Notes: generated by a model from the letters alone, not told the origin. A DNA stretch of 9,815 nt from Deltaproteobacteria bacterium (GCA_019307645.1 JAFDJF010000035.1:1-9815), one strand, 5' to 3'. Counted from the stretch's first letter, positions 1 to 7,690 are shown. Program-made: numbers and translations.

Positions 1-62
1 AATAGTCCACTATTACTGCGCCTTTTACTTTTTAGAATCTACCAAACCTAACCTAAATCTGA

Positions 63-91
63 GCGCCAAAAATGTGAATTTATTTTTGCGC
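63..91 (-). terminator. Stem-loop downstream of hppA, possible weak terminator
   Basis: About 20 bases past the hppA stop codon, the arms at 63-73 and 82-91 pair as GCGC plus an A/T-rich run, with one bulged base and an 8-nt loop. On the transcribed (minus) strand no run of T follows the stem, so it does not fit a classical intrinsic terminator. It could be a 3' protective hairpin or a factor-assisted terminator. The remaining bases 1-62 hold no gene that I can see. Confidence 0.35.
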
Positions 92-111
92 GAACCCTTA
101 GTTTTACATTA

Positions 112-2166
112 TTAGAAAATGCCGCCGATACCAAATTTTAGCAGGATAGGCGCGATAACCAGAGAAACAACCGCCATCAGTTTGATAAGGATGTTCATGG
201 CCGGTCCAGAGGTATCTTTAAAAGGGTCGCCTACGGTGTCGCCGACCACAGAGGCCTTATGATTGTCGGAACCTTTTCCGCCGAAGTGGCCTTCCTCAAT
301 GTATTTTTTGGCATTGTCCCAGGCACCCCCACTATTGGCCATGAACAGGGCCATGAATGCCCCCATGCATGTTGCGCCAAGGAGCATACCGCCAAGGGTC
401 TCTGCGCCGAGTAAAAAACCTACGGCAACAGGCGTGATGATGGCCACGAGACCGGGGGCTACCATTTCTTTGAGTGAAGATGTGGTAGCAATGGCTACAC
501 ATTTTTCAGGTTCAGGTTTCACACCTTCCTTACCTTCCAGGAGGCCGGGGATTTCCCTGAACTGGCGGCGAATTTCCTCGACAATGGCGAATGCCGCCTT
601 GCCGACGGATGTCATTGTCATTGCGGCGCATACCATGGGAACCATGCCGCCGATGAAAACGCCGATAACCACCATTGGGTTTAAGATGGAGATGACTGTG
701 AGTCCGACTGCCTGGGTAAAGGCCACAAAAAGGGCCAGGGCGGTCAGGGCTGCAGAACCGATGGCAAAGCCCTTGCCGATAGCTGCAGTGGTGTTGCCAA
801 GTGCATCGAGCCCGTCTGTAATCTTTCTGGTTTCAGGACCGAGGCCCGCCATTTCCGAGATGCCGCCGGCGTTGTCGACAATAGGACCATAGGCGTCAAC
901 CGTCATGGTCGCGCCGACTGTTGCCAGCATACCCACTGCGGAAAGGCCGATGCCGTAAATGCCTGCGCACTTGTAGCCGACAAAGGTTGCCACGCAGATG
1001 CCGGCCATGGGAAGCCATGTGGACTGCATGCCTATGGCCAGCCCGGCAATGATAACGGTTGCGGGACCTGTCTCAGTTTGTTCTGCAATACGTTTGACCG
1101 GAGGTCCGGAGGTATAATATTCTGCCATCAGGCCGATGAAAATACCGCAGATCAATCCGGAGACCACTGCCCAGAGGCAGCCCAGGGGCATACTAAGGCC
1201 ATTTGTGATAAAGTATGTGAGTGCAATAAATATGGCTGCGGCTACAAATGTGGTGTATCTCAATGCGCCGGCCGGGTTTCCGCCCTGGAAGACCTTTATG
1301 GAAAATACGCCAATAAATGAACTGAGCAGTCCTGCCATAACAATAAGGATCGGCATGGCCATGTAGTTCATCCTGATGGTTTCTTCTGCAACGTCTTTGA
1401 GCATCGGAAACTGGGCGATAAGATTTGGAATGGACAGGGTCGCAGCGATAGCGATGGTTGCAATAACCGAACCCACAAAGGACTCAAAAATATCAGCGCC
1501 CATGCCGGCAATATCACCCACGTTGTCGCCAACGTTATCAGCGATAGTGCCCGGGTTTCTCGGGTCGTCTTCAGGGATTCCTGCCTCAACCTTGCCCACA
1601 AGGTCCGCTCCAACGTCGGCAGCCTTGGTATAGATACCGCCACCCACACGGGCAAACAGGGCAATGGAGCTGGCGCCCATGGCAAAGCCGTTTATATATA
1701 TGGCGGTGTCCGGGCTACCGCCGAATTTCCAGAACCAGAATCCTAACCCCATGAGTCCCAGACCGGCAACAGACAGTCCCATCACGGAACCTGCAAAGTA
1801 GGATACATTCAAGGCCTTGGCCTGACCGGATTTGTTCGCGGCCTCTGCAGTTCTTGAATTACCTCTGGTTGCAGCGGTCATGCCGCAGAATCCTGCCACC
1901 ATGGAGCACAAGGCGCCTGTTAAAAAGGCAATGGCCGTGTTCAAATGAACGCCCCAGCACAAAAGGGCAAAAACAACTGCAATAAAACCGGCTAAAACAG
2001 TATACTCTTTTTTCAGAAATGCCATGGCGCCGGAGTGAATCATGTCTTCAAGTTCCTGCATTACCGCGTTGCCGTTTGGCTGTTTCTTGACATAACCAAA
2101 TATCAAAAAGGCTATGACCAGACTTGCTATCCCTATAAAGGAAGCATAAATAGTTAAATCCTGCAT
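112..2166 (-). CDS. hppA: Membrane-bound ion-translocating pyrophosphatase, K+-dependent type
   Basis: This integral membrane enzyme hydrolyses cytoplasmic pyrophosphate and uses the energy to pump H+ and/or Na+ across the cytoplasmic membrane. The 684-residue length and many hydrophobic helices (about 16 expected in the family) fit a full-length protein. The substrate-site signature [11 protein letters not shown] lies at residues 184-194, a second acidic cluster (DNVGDNVGD) around 210-218, and the C-terminal [15 protein letters not shown] at 641-655. In the [10 protein letters not shown] motif Ala461 and Gly464 occupy the positions that are Lys and Thr in K+-independent enzymes, so K+ dependence is predicted. 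The gate glutamate is Glu228, three residues after Asp225, as in the Thermotoga maritima Na+-pumping enzyme; this permits but does not prove Na+ transport. The ATG overlaps the pth stop by one base and follows a good Shine-Dalgarno, so the two genes are probably translationally coupled. Confidence 0.96.
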   Translation of the reverse strand: MQDLTIYASFIGIASLVIAFLIFGYVKKQPNGNAVMQELEDMIHSGAMAFLKKEYTVLAGFIAVVFALLCWGVHLNTAIAFLTGALCSMVAGFCGMTAATRGNSRTAEAANKSGQAKALNVSYFAGSVMGLSVAGLGLMGLGFWFWKFGGSPDTAIYINGFAMGASSIALFARVGGGIYTKAADVGADLVGKVEAGIPEDDPRNPGTIADNVGDNVGDIAGMGADIFESFVGSVIATIAIAATLSIPNLIAQFPMLKDVAEETIRMNYMAMPILIVMAGLLSSFIGVFSIKVFQGGNPAGALRYTTFVAAAIFIALTYFITNGLSMPLGCLWAVVSGLICGIFIGLMAEYYTSGPPVKRIAEQTETGPATVIIAGLAIGMQSTWLPMAGICVATFVGYKCAGIYGIGLSAVGMLATVGATMTVDAYGPIVDNAGGISEMAGLGPETRKITDGLDALGNTTAAIGKGFAIGSAALTALALFVAFTQAVGLTVISILNPMVVIGVFIGGMVPMVCAAMTMTSVGKAAFAIVEEIRRQFREIPGLLEGKEGVKPEPEKCVAIATTSSLKEMVAPGLVAIITPVAVGFLLGAETLGGMLLGATCMGAFMALFMANSGGAWDNAKKYIEEGHFGGKGSDNHKASVVGDTVGDPFKDTSGPAMNILIKLMAVVSLVIAPILLKFGIGGIF

Positions 2167-2756
2167 TAGTTACTTTCCTCCTTGTTTGCTAGGTTTTGGC
2201 AATTAATTCTATTCATTGCCGGTTCAATTCCCTCCAAAACGAACAACTCGCATGCCTGCGCTGCCACATGAAGCACATTTTCGATAACTTCCCTGTCGTC
2301 TTTATAAAACGGCCTAAGGACATAGTCTTCAATGGCTTCATCGTATTGCGGATGCCCAATGCCGATTTTGACCCGACGGAATTGCGTGCTTCCCAGATGA
2401 TCAATGATGGATTGCACGCCTTTGTGTCCTCCGGACCCGGAACCCCTGGCAACCTTTATCCTTCCAACCGGCAGGTCAATGTCGTCATGGATGACCAGTA
2501 TATTTCCGGGCTCGATGTGGTAATAATCTGCACTGGCTCTGACCGCTTCGCCACTTCGGTTCATGAAGGTCAAAGGGCAGAGAAGCATGACTTTTCTATC
2601 CTTGAATCTTGTCCGAGTGTTCCTTGACTGAAAGCTTCGGCCGGGAAGACGTACCCCCAAAATGTTACACCACAGGTCGATTGCCTTAAAACCTATGTTG
2701 TGCCGGGTGCTTTCATATTTTGATCCGGGATTACCGAGGCCTATAACCAAGTACAC
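2166..2756 (-). CDS. pth: Peptidyl-tRNA hydrolase
   Basis: Pth cleaves the ester bond of peptidyl-tRNAs that drop off the ribosome, recycling the tRNA in the cytoplasm. The 196-residue length is normal for the bacterial family. The N-terminal GLGNPG motif carries Asn9, and the TRHNIGF motif carries the catalytic His19 (E. coli His20). FMNRSG supplies Asn66 (E. coli Asn68) and HDDIDLP supplies Asp91 (E. coli Asp93). In GGHKG, His111 is kept but the next residue is Lys112, where E. coli has Asn114, a substrate-contacting position. The start is GTG; no in-frame ATG exists between it and an upstream in-frame TGA 11 codons away. A strong Shine-Dalgarno is present but badly spaced for this GTG. The gene lies 40 bp after rplY and overlaps hppA by one base. 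Confidence 0.95.
   Translation of the reverse strand: MYLVIGLGNPGSKYESTRHNIGFKAIDLWCNILGVRLPGRSFQSRNTRTRFKDRKVMLLCPLTFMNRSGEAVRASADYYHIEPGNILVIHDDIDLPVGRIKVARGSGSGGHKGVQSIIDHLGSTQFRRVKIGIGHPQYDEAIEDYVLRPFYKDDREVIENVLHVAAQACELFVLEGIEPAMNRINCQNLANKEESN
2177..2183 (-). promoter_or_regulatory. Ribosome binding site of hppA inside the end of pth
   Basis: On the minus strand AAGGAGG stands 10 bases before the hppA ATG, within the last codons of pth. The junction reads TAATG, where the TAA of pth shares its final A with the ATG of hppA. This arrangement favours re-initiation by ribosomes finishing pth while still allowing independent entry. Confidence 0.8.
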
Positions 2757-2772
2757 TTTTAGAGACCAGCAT

Positions 2773-2782
2773 TCACCCCCTT
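2773..2782 (-). promoter_or_regulatory. Strong but unusually placed Shine-Dalgarno before pth
   Basis: AAGGGGGTGA on the minus strand matches the 16S anti-Shine-Dalgarno over ten bases, with one G-U wobble. Its core ends 19 bases before the GTG of pth, too far for normal initiation, and only 3 bases before an out-of-frame ATG at 2770-2772. That ATG opens a 13-codon reading frame (2731-2772) that overlaps the start of pth. Confidence 0.6.
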
Positions 2783-2796
2783 TCGCTCAATATTGA

Positions 2797-3465
2797 TTAT
2801 TCTTTTTTGTCTTCCTCAGCATCTTCCGTTTCCGGAGTTGCTGCTTCCTCCTCAGTACCCTCTTCTCCTTCAACTTCCTCTTCTTCCTCCACAGCCTCGA
2901 CCGTAGGTGCAGCAACGATTGCCACGGTCAGGTGGTCCTCATCAATCAATTTGATTCCTTCAGGAAGTTCAATATCCCGAATGTGTAGAGAATCTCCGAT
3001 TTGCAGGTCTGCTATATCCAACTCAAAGTAATCTACCAATTTGTCGGGCAGGCAGGAAATCGTCAGCTCTCTTTTTATATGTTGAAGAACACCGCCCTGC
3101 GCGTCCCCCGCAGGGGTGTTTATCAGGCGGATCGGGACATCCACAGTGATCTCTTTATCCATGGATATCTCATAGAAATCAGCATGAAGGCAGGTGTCTT
3201 TGATCGTATCCATCAGAAGCTCTTTGAGCATCACTTTTCGAGTTTCAGTCCCCTGCTCCGATTGAATCTGAAGATCAAGTAATATGTTTTCGCTGGAGCC
3301 TTGCCTTAAAATTCGTTTTAGCTCCGGGTAATCCACGGCTAACATTACGGACTCGGTCTTGGGTCCATAGAATATGGCAGGGATTTGATTGTTTCTTCTG
3401 AGTCTCCTGGCTGCCCCTTTTCCTTTGGATTTTCTCACTCGAGCAGCAAGTACGGGTTGGTCCAT
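2797..3465 (-). CDS. rplY: Ribosomal protein bL25, CTC/TL5 long form
   Basis: bL25 binds 5S rRNA in the central protuberance of the large ribosomal subunit; the long CTC form is linked to general stress in Bacillus. Residues 1-93 form the L25 5S-rRNA-binding domain, beginning with a basic segment (AARVRKSKGKGAARRLR) and the IPAIFYGP motif. Residues from about 100 to 185 form the beta-rich C-terminal TL5 domain (VDVPIRLINTPAG, LQIGDSLHIRDIELPEG). The last 30 or so residues are a low-complexity Glu-rich tail, a common variable extension in this family. The ATG follows GGAGGG with 5-base spacing. The gene stands 231 bp after prs and 40 bp before pth, with a promoter candidate of its own. Confidence 0.95.
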   Translation of the reverse strand: MDQPVLAARVRKSKGKGAARRLRRNNQIPAIFYGPKTESVMLAVDYPELKRILRQGSSENILLDLQIQSEQGTETRKVMLKELLMDTIKDTCLHADFYEISMDKEITVDVPIRLINTPAGDAQGGVLQHIKRELTISCLPDKLVDYFELDIADLQIGDSLHIRDIELPEGIKLIDEDHLTVAIVAAPTVEAVEEEEEVEGEEGTEEEAATPETEDAEEDKKE

Positions 3466-3539
3466 TTGTTCCCTCCGTTAGAGCCGGTTTCAAAACATCC
3501 CTTTTTATTCAGTTTCAGCGTCGGACTCAAATTTAAATT

Positions 3540-3552
3540 CCGCCTGAGGCGG
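3540..3552 (-). repeat. GC-rich perfect palindrome in the rplY leader
   Basis: CCGCCTGAGGCGG is a perfect 6+1+6 inverted repeat; with one flanking base on each side it becomes 7+1+7. In RNA it could form a 6-bp stem with a three-base loop. It directly abuts a second palindrome, AATTTAAATT, at 3530-3539. It may be a dispersed intergenic repeat, a leader hairpin or a protein-binding site; the sequence alone does not decide. Confidence 0.5.
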
Positions 3553-3637
3553 AGTAAAATCTTCGTCTTCCCCCCGCTCAAAGTCCGGGATTTTCGACTT
3601 GAACTTGAATAAAATTGAACATGTTAGAACTGGCTCC

Positions 3638-3665
3638 GTATTAATAAAATTTTTCACAAAGTCAA
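3638..3665 (-). promoter_or_regulatory. Candidate sigma-70 promoter for rplY-pth-hppA
   Basis: On the minus strand a -35 box TTGACT (3660-3665) and a -10 box TAATAC (3638-3643) are separated by 16 bp in an A/T-rich stretch. Transcription would start near 3631, giving a leader of roughly 165 nt before the rplY ATG. No terminator is visible after prs, so this would be an internal promoter added to read-through. Confidence 0.5.
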
Positions 3666-3696
3666 AGAAACCACATGGAAACAGCACCTTTTTGTC

Positions 3697-4632
3697 CTAG
3701 ACAAACAGGGAACTGACCGAATGAGAATCATGGACTCGTTTGATAGTTTCCCCCAGAAGTTCTGCGATGGACAACGAAACGATTTTTTCGCAATTCCTGG
3801 CATTGTCGTTAAGGGGGATGGTATTGGCCACAATCAGGCTATCAATAGATGATGCTTCGATTCTTTCGATAGCAGGGCCTGAAAGGACGGGATGCGTGCA
3901 GCAGGCGTGGATCCCGATTGAGCCTCTGTTCTTGATGGCCTGGGCTGCCTGGGTTAACGTGCCTGCCGTATCAACCATATCATCGAGAATAATGGCATTT
4001 TTGTTTTCTACCTCTCCGATGATATTCATAGCCTGCGCCACATTGGGTGTTTCGCGTCTCTTATCAATAATAGCCAGGCCGGCATTCAGGCGTTTTGCAA
4101 AGGCCCTTGCCCTTTCCACACCACCGGCGTCAGGCGAAACAATAACAAGATCGTTTTTCAGGTTGTCTTCGATATATTTCAGCAAAATAGGCGCTGCGAA
4201 TAGATTGTCTACAGGGATATTAAAATAGCCCTGGATCTGCCCGGCATGCAGGTCCATGGATATCACCCGGGTGGCCCCTGCCGCAGTAATCAGGTCGGCA
4301 ACAAGTTTGGCGCTGATCGGAGCACGCGGTTTGACCTTGCGATCCTGGCGTGCATAACCGTAGTAGGGGACTACCACAGTAATCCTTTTTGCTGAAGCCC
4401 TTCTCATGGCATCCATGATGATCAGAAGTTCCATGAGGTTGTCATTGACAGGTGGACAGGTCGATTGCAGGATAATAACATCCCTCCCCCTGATATTTTC
4501 TCCTATCTCAACCTGGATTTCCCCGTCGCTAAAGCGCGTGGCAGTGATCTGGCCGGGCTCAATTCCAATGTAATCGCATACTTCCAGCGCCAGTTTTGGA
4601 TTGGATGTTCCACCAAAAATTTTCAATTCCAT
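3697..4632 (-). CDS. prs: Ribose-phosphate pyrophosphokinase (PRPP synthase)
   Basis: The enzyme transfers pyrophosphate from ATP to ribose 5-phosphate, making PRPP for purine, pyrimidine, NAD, histidine and tryptophan synthesis in the cytosol. The 311-residue length is typical of class I enzymes. The catalytic flexible loop ([10 protein letters not shown]) lies around residues 90-99. The [12 protein letters not shown] block with His129 follows, then SPDAGG with Asp167, and the PRPP-binding loop DDMVDTAGT at 217-225. The ATG gives the standard N-terminus ([15 protein letters not shown]); AAGGAA about 12 bases upstream is a modest ribosome binding site. tRNA-Gln ends 59 bases upstream, so tRNA and prs are probably on one transcript. 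The ispE-tRNA-prs-rplY order is one I recall from other Deltaproteobacteria. Confidence 0.97.
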   Translation of the reverse strand: MELKIFGGTSNPKLALEVCDYIGIEPGQITATRFSDGEIQVEIGENIRGRDVIILQSTCPPVNDNLMELLIIMDAMRRASAKRITVVVPYYGYARQDRKVKPRAPISAKLVADLITAAGATRVISMDLHAGQIQGYFNIPVDNLFAAPILLKYIEDNLKNDLVIVSPDAGGVERARAFAKRLNAGLAIIDKRRETPNVAQAMNIIGEVENKNAIILDDMVDTAGTLTQAAQAIKNRGSIGIHACCTHPVLSGPAIERIEASSIDSLIVANTIPLNDNARNCEKIVSLSIAELLGETIKRVHDSHSVSSLFV

Positions 4633-4691
4633 TACAAAAGCGTTCCTTACCCTCCAGGGTTAGACCGGGGCCTGAACCCATGGTCAAAAAA

Positions 4692-4766
4692 TGGCTGGGG
4701 TGGGAGGATTCGAACCCCCGAATGCGGGCGCCAAAGGCCCGTGTCTTACCACTTGACGACACCCCA
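4692..4766 (-). tRNA. tRNA-Gln, anticodon UUG
   Basis: The minus strand folds into a full cloverleaf of 75 nt with the CCA end encoded (4692-4694). The acceptor stem is TGGGGTG/CACCCCA with G as discriminator. A short D stem (GTC/GAC) holds the loop with GTGGTAA. The anticodon stem CGGGC/GCCCG closes the loop CTTTGGC, so the anticodon is TTG and it reads CAA (and CAG by wobble). The T stem GGGGG/CCTCC has one G-U pair around the standard TTCGAAT loop. It sits 38 bp after ispE and 59 bp before prs with no clear promoter of its own, so it is probably cut out of a mixed mRNA-tRNA transcript. Confidence 0.97.
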
Positions 4767-4804
4767 GTAGTATTTAAAGCCGCCTCTTTGGTTTGGGGAT
4801 CAAT

Positions 4805-5641
4805 TTACCCCGCTACTGCAAAAACCTCCCCCAGATTTCGGGAGGTGAGGTGTCTCTTAGCCGATAGGGCATGATTTTTTGATTTAAAGATACCGAAAAC
4901 GCTGGGTCCGCTACCTGACATCAAAGCCCCTTGTGCGCCGGCATCAACAAGGGAGTTCTTGATGACATTGACCACAGGAAAGTGAAGGGCCGTGACCGTT
5001 TCCAAATCGTTTTCAAGTATGCTTTCTATATCAAATGAATCTTTTGCCAAGTAGTGAAGTATAAAGCCATATTCGTCTTTTGTCAACTTTAATTTCAGGT
5101 TGCCATAGGCCCAGGATGTGGAAACGCTGATAGGCGGCATTACAATAACATACCATAATTTTGGCCATTTCCTGATAGGCGTCAGAATTTCCCCTATGCC
5201 ACTTGCAATGCATGGTCTGTTGTGTAAAAAGAATGGAACGTCAGCACCCAGGTTGACGGCCATTTCTTCCAGATCCCGGAACGCAAGCGGGTTGGAACAC
5301 ATTTGGTTCAGGGCTTTTAGGGTGCAGCCCGCATTACTGCTGCCTCCGCCTAATCCAGCAGCGACAGGGATGTTTTTTATGAGTCTGATGGAAAGGCTTT
5401 GCTTGAGACCGGTTCGAGAAAAAAAGGCCTGGGCTGCCCGAAAGACAAGGTTGTTTTCATTTTCAGGAACAGAAAGGCCATTGCAGGAAAGGGTGATCCC
5501 CTGTGTTCGACCCGTTTTCAGTTCAATATAATCAAACAGGTCGACAGGGACCATGATGGAGACGAGATTATGATAACCGTCCGGCCTTCGACCGGTCACC
5601 TTGAGTCGGATGTTCAGTTTGGCGGGAGACTGTATTCTCAT
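4805..5641 (-). CDS. ispE: 4-diphosphocytidyl-2-C-methyl-D-erythritol kinase
   Basis: IspE phosphorylates CDP-methylerythritol with ATP in the MEP pathway to isopentenyl diphosphate, in the cytosol. The 278-residue length is normal for this GHMP kinase. The N-terminal PAKLN motif holds Lys8 (E. coli Lys10) and is followed by the RRPDGYHNL block. The ATP-binding glycine loop PVAAGLGGGSSNA lies at residues 92-104. The LGADVPFF motif carries the catalytic Asp134 (E. coli Asp141), and GSGPSVFGIF near the C-terminus completes the fold. The ATG gives the canonical MRxxxPAKLN start. No good Shine-Dalgarno precedes it: the nearest purine run, AGAAGG, overlaps the degQ stop about 19 bases away, so translation may depend on coupling to degQ across the 21-bp gap. 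Confidence 0.96.
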   Translation of the reverse strand: MRIQSPAKLNIRLKVTGRRPDGYHNLVSIMVPVDLFDYIELKTGRTQGITLSCNGLSVPENENNLVFRAAQAFFSRTGLKQSLSIRLIKNIPVAAGLGGGSSNAGCTLKALNQMCSNPLAFRDLEEMAVNLGADVPFFLHNRPCIASGIGEILTPIRKWPKLWYVIVMPPISVSTSWAYGNLKLKLTKDEYGFILHYLAKDSFDIESILENDLETVTALHFPVVNVIKNSLVDAGAQGALMSGSGPSVFGIFKSKNHALSAKRHLTSRNLGEVFAVAG

Positions 5642-5662
5642 TATAACAGGAGCAGTGACCTT

Positions 5663-7123
5663 CTATCCGTCTACTTTAAGCGTAAGAAAGAGTGTGCTGT
5701 TTCCCCGCCTGACCAGGAAAAGGATCGTGTCTCCTTTCTCAAAGCCCCGAACTATACGATAAAATTCCTTCAGGTCGGTGATCTCGACCTGGTCCACTTC
5801 CAGGATAAGATCTCCAGGCCGAAGTCTGGCTGCAGCTGCCGAAGAATCTCTTTGGACCTGGGCCACAACCAGACCACTCGTTTCGGTCAGGCCTAATTTG
5901 CGTGCCAGTTGAGGGGTTAGTTCCTCCACGATCATTCCAAGGTTCGTTTCCTGTTCCTCAGCCTCCTCGGGCTCCCCTTCCTCTTTCAGTTCCCCAACTT
6001 TGATTTTGAAAGATTTTTTCTTCCCTTTTCTGATGACCTTAACCGTAACATCTTTGTCCACAGGAGTAGATCCCACGATATAGGGAAGGTCCTTCATTTC
6101 ATCGACCTTTTGCCCATCAAAGGATACGATTACATCCCCCCGCTTGATGCCGGCCTTGTGGGCAGGGCTGTCGGGTGAAACATCTGCAACAAGGGCGCCC
6201 TTATCATCCTTCAGGTTGAGGGTTTCTTTTAATTCAGGCGTAATCTTCTGGATCATAACACCCAGCCAACCCCTCACCACTTTACCCTTCCTGAGCTGAG
6301 GCAGGAGATCCTTTACCATGTTTATGGGGATTGCAAACCCGATCCCGACACTTCCGCCACTCTGGGAAAAGATGGCCGAATTGATTCCGATTACTTTTCC
6401 GGCCGTGTTCAACAATGGCCCTCCGCTGTTTCCCGGATTGATGGCAGCATCGGTCTGGATGAAGTCATCGTAAGGGCCTGCGCCTATATTCCTGGACTTG
6501 TAGCTCACAATGCCTGCGGTGACCGTATTGCCGAGGCCGAAAGGGTTCCCGATTGCCACGACCCAGTCTCCAACATCGAGGTTGTCCGAATCGCCCAGGG
6601 GAAGAGGCTCTAAAGGTTCGTCTGTCTCGATACGTATCAGGGCCAGATCGGTCTTGGGATCGCGGCCAACGATTGTTGCGGAAAACTCTTTTTCATTTGC
6701 CAGGGTGACTCTGATCTCGTCTGATTGTTCCACCACGTGATTGTTTGTCAGTATGTAGCCTTCCTTGTTAATGATAATTCCTGATCCAAGGCTTCTCTGC
6801 TTGAAATTTCTTGGTCCCTGGCCTCCAAAAAACTGGTCAAAAAACTCTCTAAAAGGGTCGTTGGGATCCGAGGGTCCCCCAAAAGGATGATGGAATCCTC
6901 TCATGCCTTTCATGACTTTTACAGTGCTGATATAGACAACCGACGGCCTCGCCTTTTTGACAAGCTGTGAAAAGGAGGCCGGCACTGATGTCTGAACAGG
7001 GGTTATCCGGGCGTCTGTTGCTGATATGGGGCAGAGCAGTGTGGCCATGCCGAATCCGGAAATAAGGCAAAAAAATGTCCATGCAATCGGATAATTCCTT
7101 CTGATATTTTTTCTGTGATTCAT
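5663..7123 (-). CDS. degQ: Periplasmic serine protease of the DegP/DegQ (HtrA) family
   Basis: HtrA proteases degrade or refold damaged proteins in the periplasm. The 486-residue protein starts with a basic N-region and a hydrophobic stretch (about residues 14-34), an evident signal peptide ending near Ala35-Ala38. The trypsin-like domain holds the full triad: His129 in LTNNHVV, Asp159 in DPKTDLALI, and Ser233 in GNSGGPLL. The segment with repeated Phe and Gly at about 76-105 corresponds to the LA loop region. Two PDZ domains follow at roughly 287-377 and 395-484, joined by a Glu-rich linker (379-393). The ATG follows GAGGAG with 6-base spacing. degP, degQ and mucD cannot be told apart by eye, so the symbol is approximate. 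An 89-bp gap separates it from the DUF1844 gene, with no clear sigma-E-like or sigma-32-like promoter. Confidence 0.95.
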   Translation of the reverse strand: MNHRKNIRRNYPIAWTFFCLISGFGMATLLCPISATDARITPVQTSVPASFSQLVKKARPSVVYISTVKVMKGMRGFHHPFGGPSDPNDPFREFFDQFFGGQGPRNFKQRSLGSGIIINKEGYILTNNHVVEQSDEIRVTLANEKEFSATIVGRDPKTDLALIRIETDEPLEPLPLGDSDNLDVGDWVVAIGNPFGLGNTVTAGIVSYKSRNIGAGPYDDFIQTDAAINPGNSGGPLLNTAGKVIGINSAIFSQSGGSVGIGFAIPINMVKDLLPQLRKGKVVRGWLGVMIQKITPELKETLNLKDDKGALVADVSPDSPAHKAGIKRGDVIVSFDGQKVDEMKDLPYIVGSTPVDKDVTVKVIRKGKKKSFKIKVGELKEEGEPEEAEEQETNLGMIVEELTPQLARKLGLTETSGLVVAQVQRDSSAAAARLRPGDLILEVDQVEITDLKEFYRIVRGFEKGDTILFLVRRGNSTLFLTLKVDG

Positions 7124-7212
7124 ATAAGGCTCCTCTTCATGTCAAACGAAAACAATTCTGTCTTGTGGCATCGAAACAAGGGATCAGTGTGTCTTTCGTT
7201 TCAGTCCGTTGC

Positions 7213-7617
7213 CTACTTGCTGGCATTGACAAAACGCCATCTAAGGTCAGCAAGGATACTCTCTGTAAATTTCTGCTCTTCTTCGCTCAGGTTACCGGTT
7301 GTTTTTTCCTGGAGCATGGCAATGATATCAATCGTATGTTTTGCCAGGGCCAGGTCTGTCTTTTTTTCTCCTGTCTGAGGATCAGGAATATCGCCCAGAT
7401 GAAAGAGTGCAGTTGAACTGAGACTGAAGATAAGGGAGGTAAAATTGGGCTCCGGCAGCGGGGGTGTCGCTATCTTCTCTTCTTGTGGCTGCTCCTTTTT
7501 TTTCTCCTCAGGCTCCTTTTTTTCCTGCGTCTCTTCAGTCTCTTTATCCTTCAGCTCTCCTTTTTCATCCAGGGACCTGCGATCCTTGATAACAAATCCT
7601 TTTTCTTCTTCGGACAT
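7213..7617 (-). CDS. DUF1844 family protein of unknown function
   Basis: This encodes a 134-residue protein with no signal peptide or membrane segment. Residues 1-57 are a highly charged, Lys/Glu-rich low-complexity stretch that is probably disordered. Residues 58-131 match the DUF1844 pattern as I know it: FTSLIFSLSSTALFHLG, then IPDPQTGEKKTDL, then a helix with TIDIIAMLQEKTTGNL, and a final helix ending in DLRWRFV. No biochemical role is known to me. I chose the ATG at 7617 rather than the upstream in-frame GTG at 7650 because AAGAGGAG stands 7 bases before the ATG and the GTG has nothing comparable. It lies between serA and degQ; a MITE-like insertion separates it from serA. Confidence 0.88.
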   Translation of the reverse strand: MSEEEKGFVIKDRRSLDEKGELKDKETEETQEKKEPEEKKKEQPQEEKIATPPLPEPNFTSLIFSLSSTALFHLGDIPDPQTGEKKTDLALAKHTIDIIAMLQEKTTGNLSEEEQKFTESILADLRWRFVNASK

Positions 7618-7624
7618 GATTAAA

Positions 7625-7632
7625 CTCCTCTT
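7625..7632 (-). promoter_or_regulatory. Ribosome binding site that sets the DUF1844 start
   Basis: AAGAGGAG on the minus strand lies 7 bases before the ATG at 7615-7617. It would fall inside the coding region if the in-frame GTG at 7650 were the start, so it favours the 134-residue form over a 145-residue one. Confidence 0.75.
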
Positions 7633-7690
7633 TTCTCTCACGGGGACCACCGGTGGGCAAGTTAGCCCTGTGGAGTCAATGGGTAAGGAT

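Noticed and set aside
1..14. AATAGTCCACTATT inverted repeat at the window edge
   Set aside because: It is only six bases per arm and truncated by the window boundary, so its context cannot be judged.
263..892. Long plus-strand frame opposite hppA
   Set aside because: It is antisense to a strongly supported gene and rich in Pro, Ala, Ser and Met from codon shadowing, with no recognisable domain.
3505..3687. 60-residue minus-strand reading frame in the prs-rplY gap
   Set aside because: It starts upstream of the likely promoter, has low-complexity composition (FKFKSK, EFKFES) shaped by the palindromes it spans, matches no family I know, and has no convincing ribosome binding site.
4767..4804. 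Promoter for tRNA-Gln between it and ispE
   Set aside because: The best candidate (TTGATC with a T/A-rich box) would place the start at the mature tRNA end with poor spacing.
7124..7212. Heat-shock or envelope-stress promoter for degQ
   Set aside because: I found no adequate match to sigma-32 or sigma-E consensus elements on the minus strand in this 89-bp gap.
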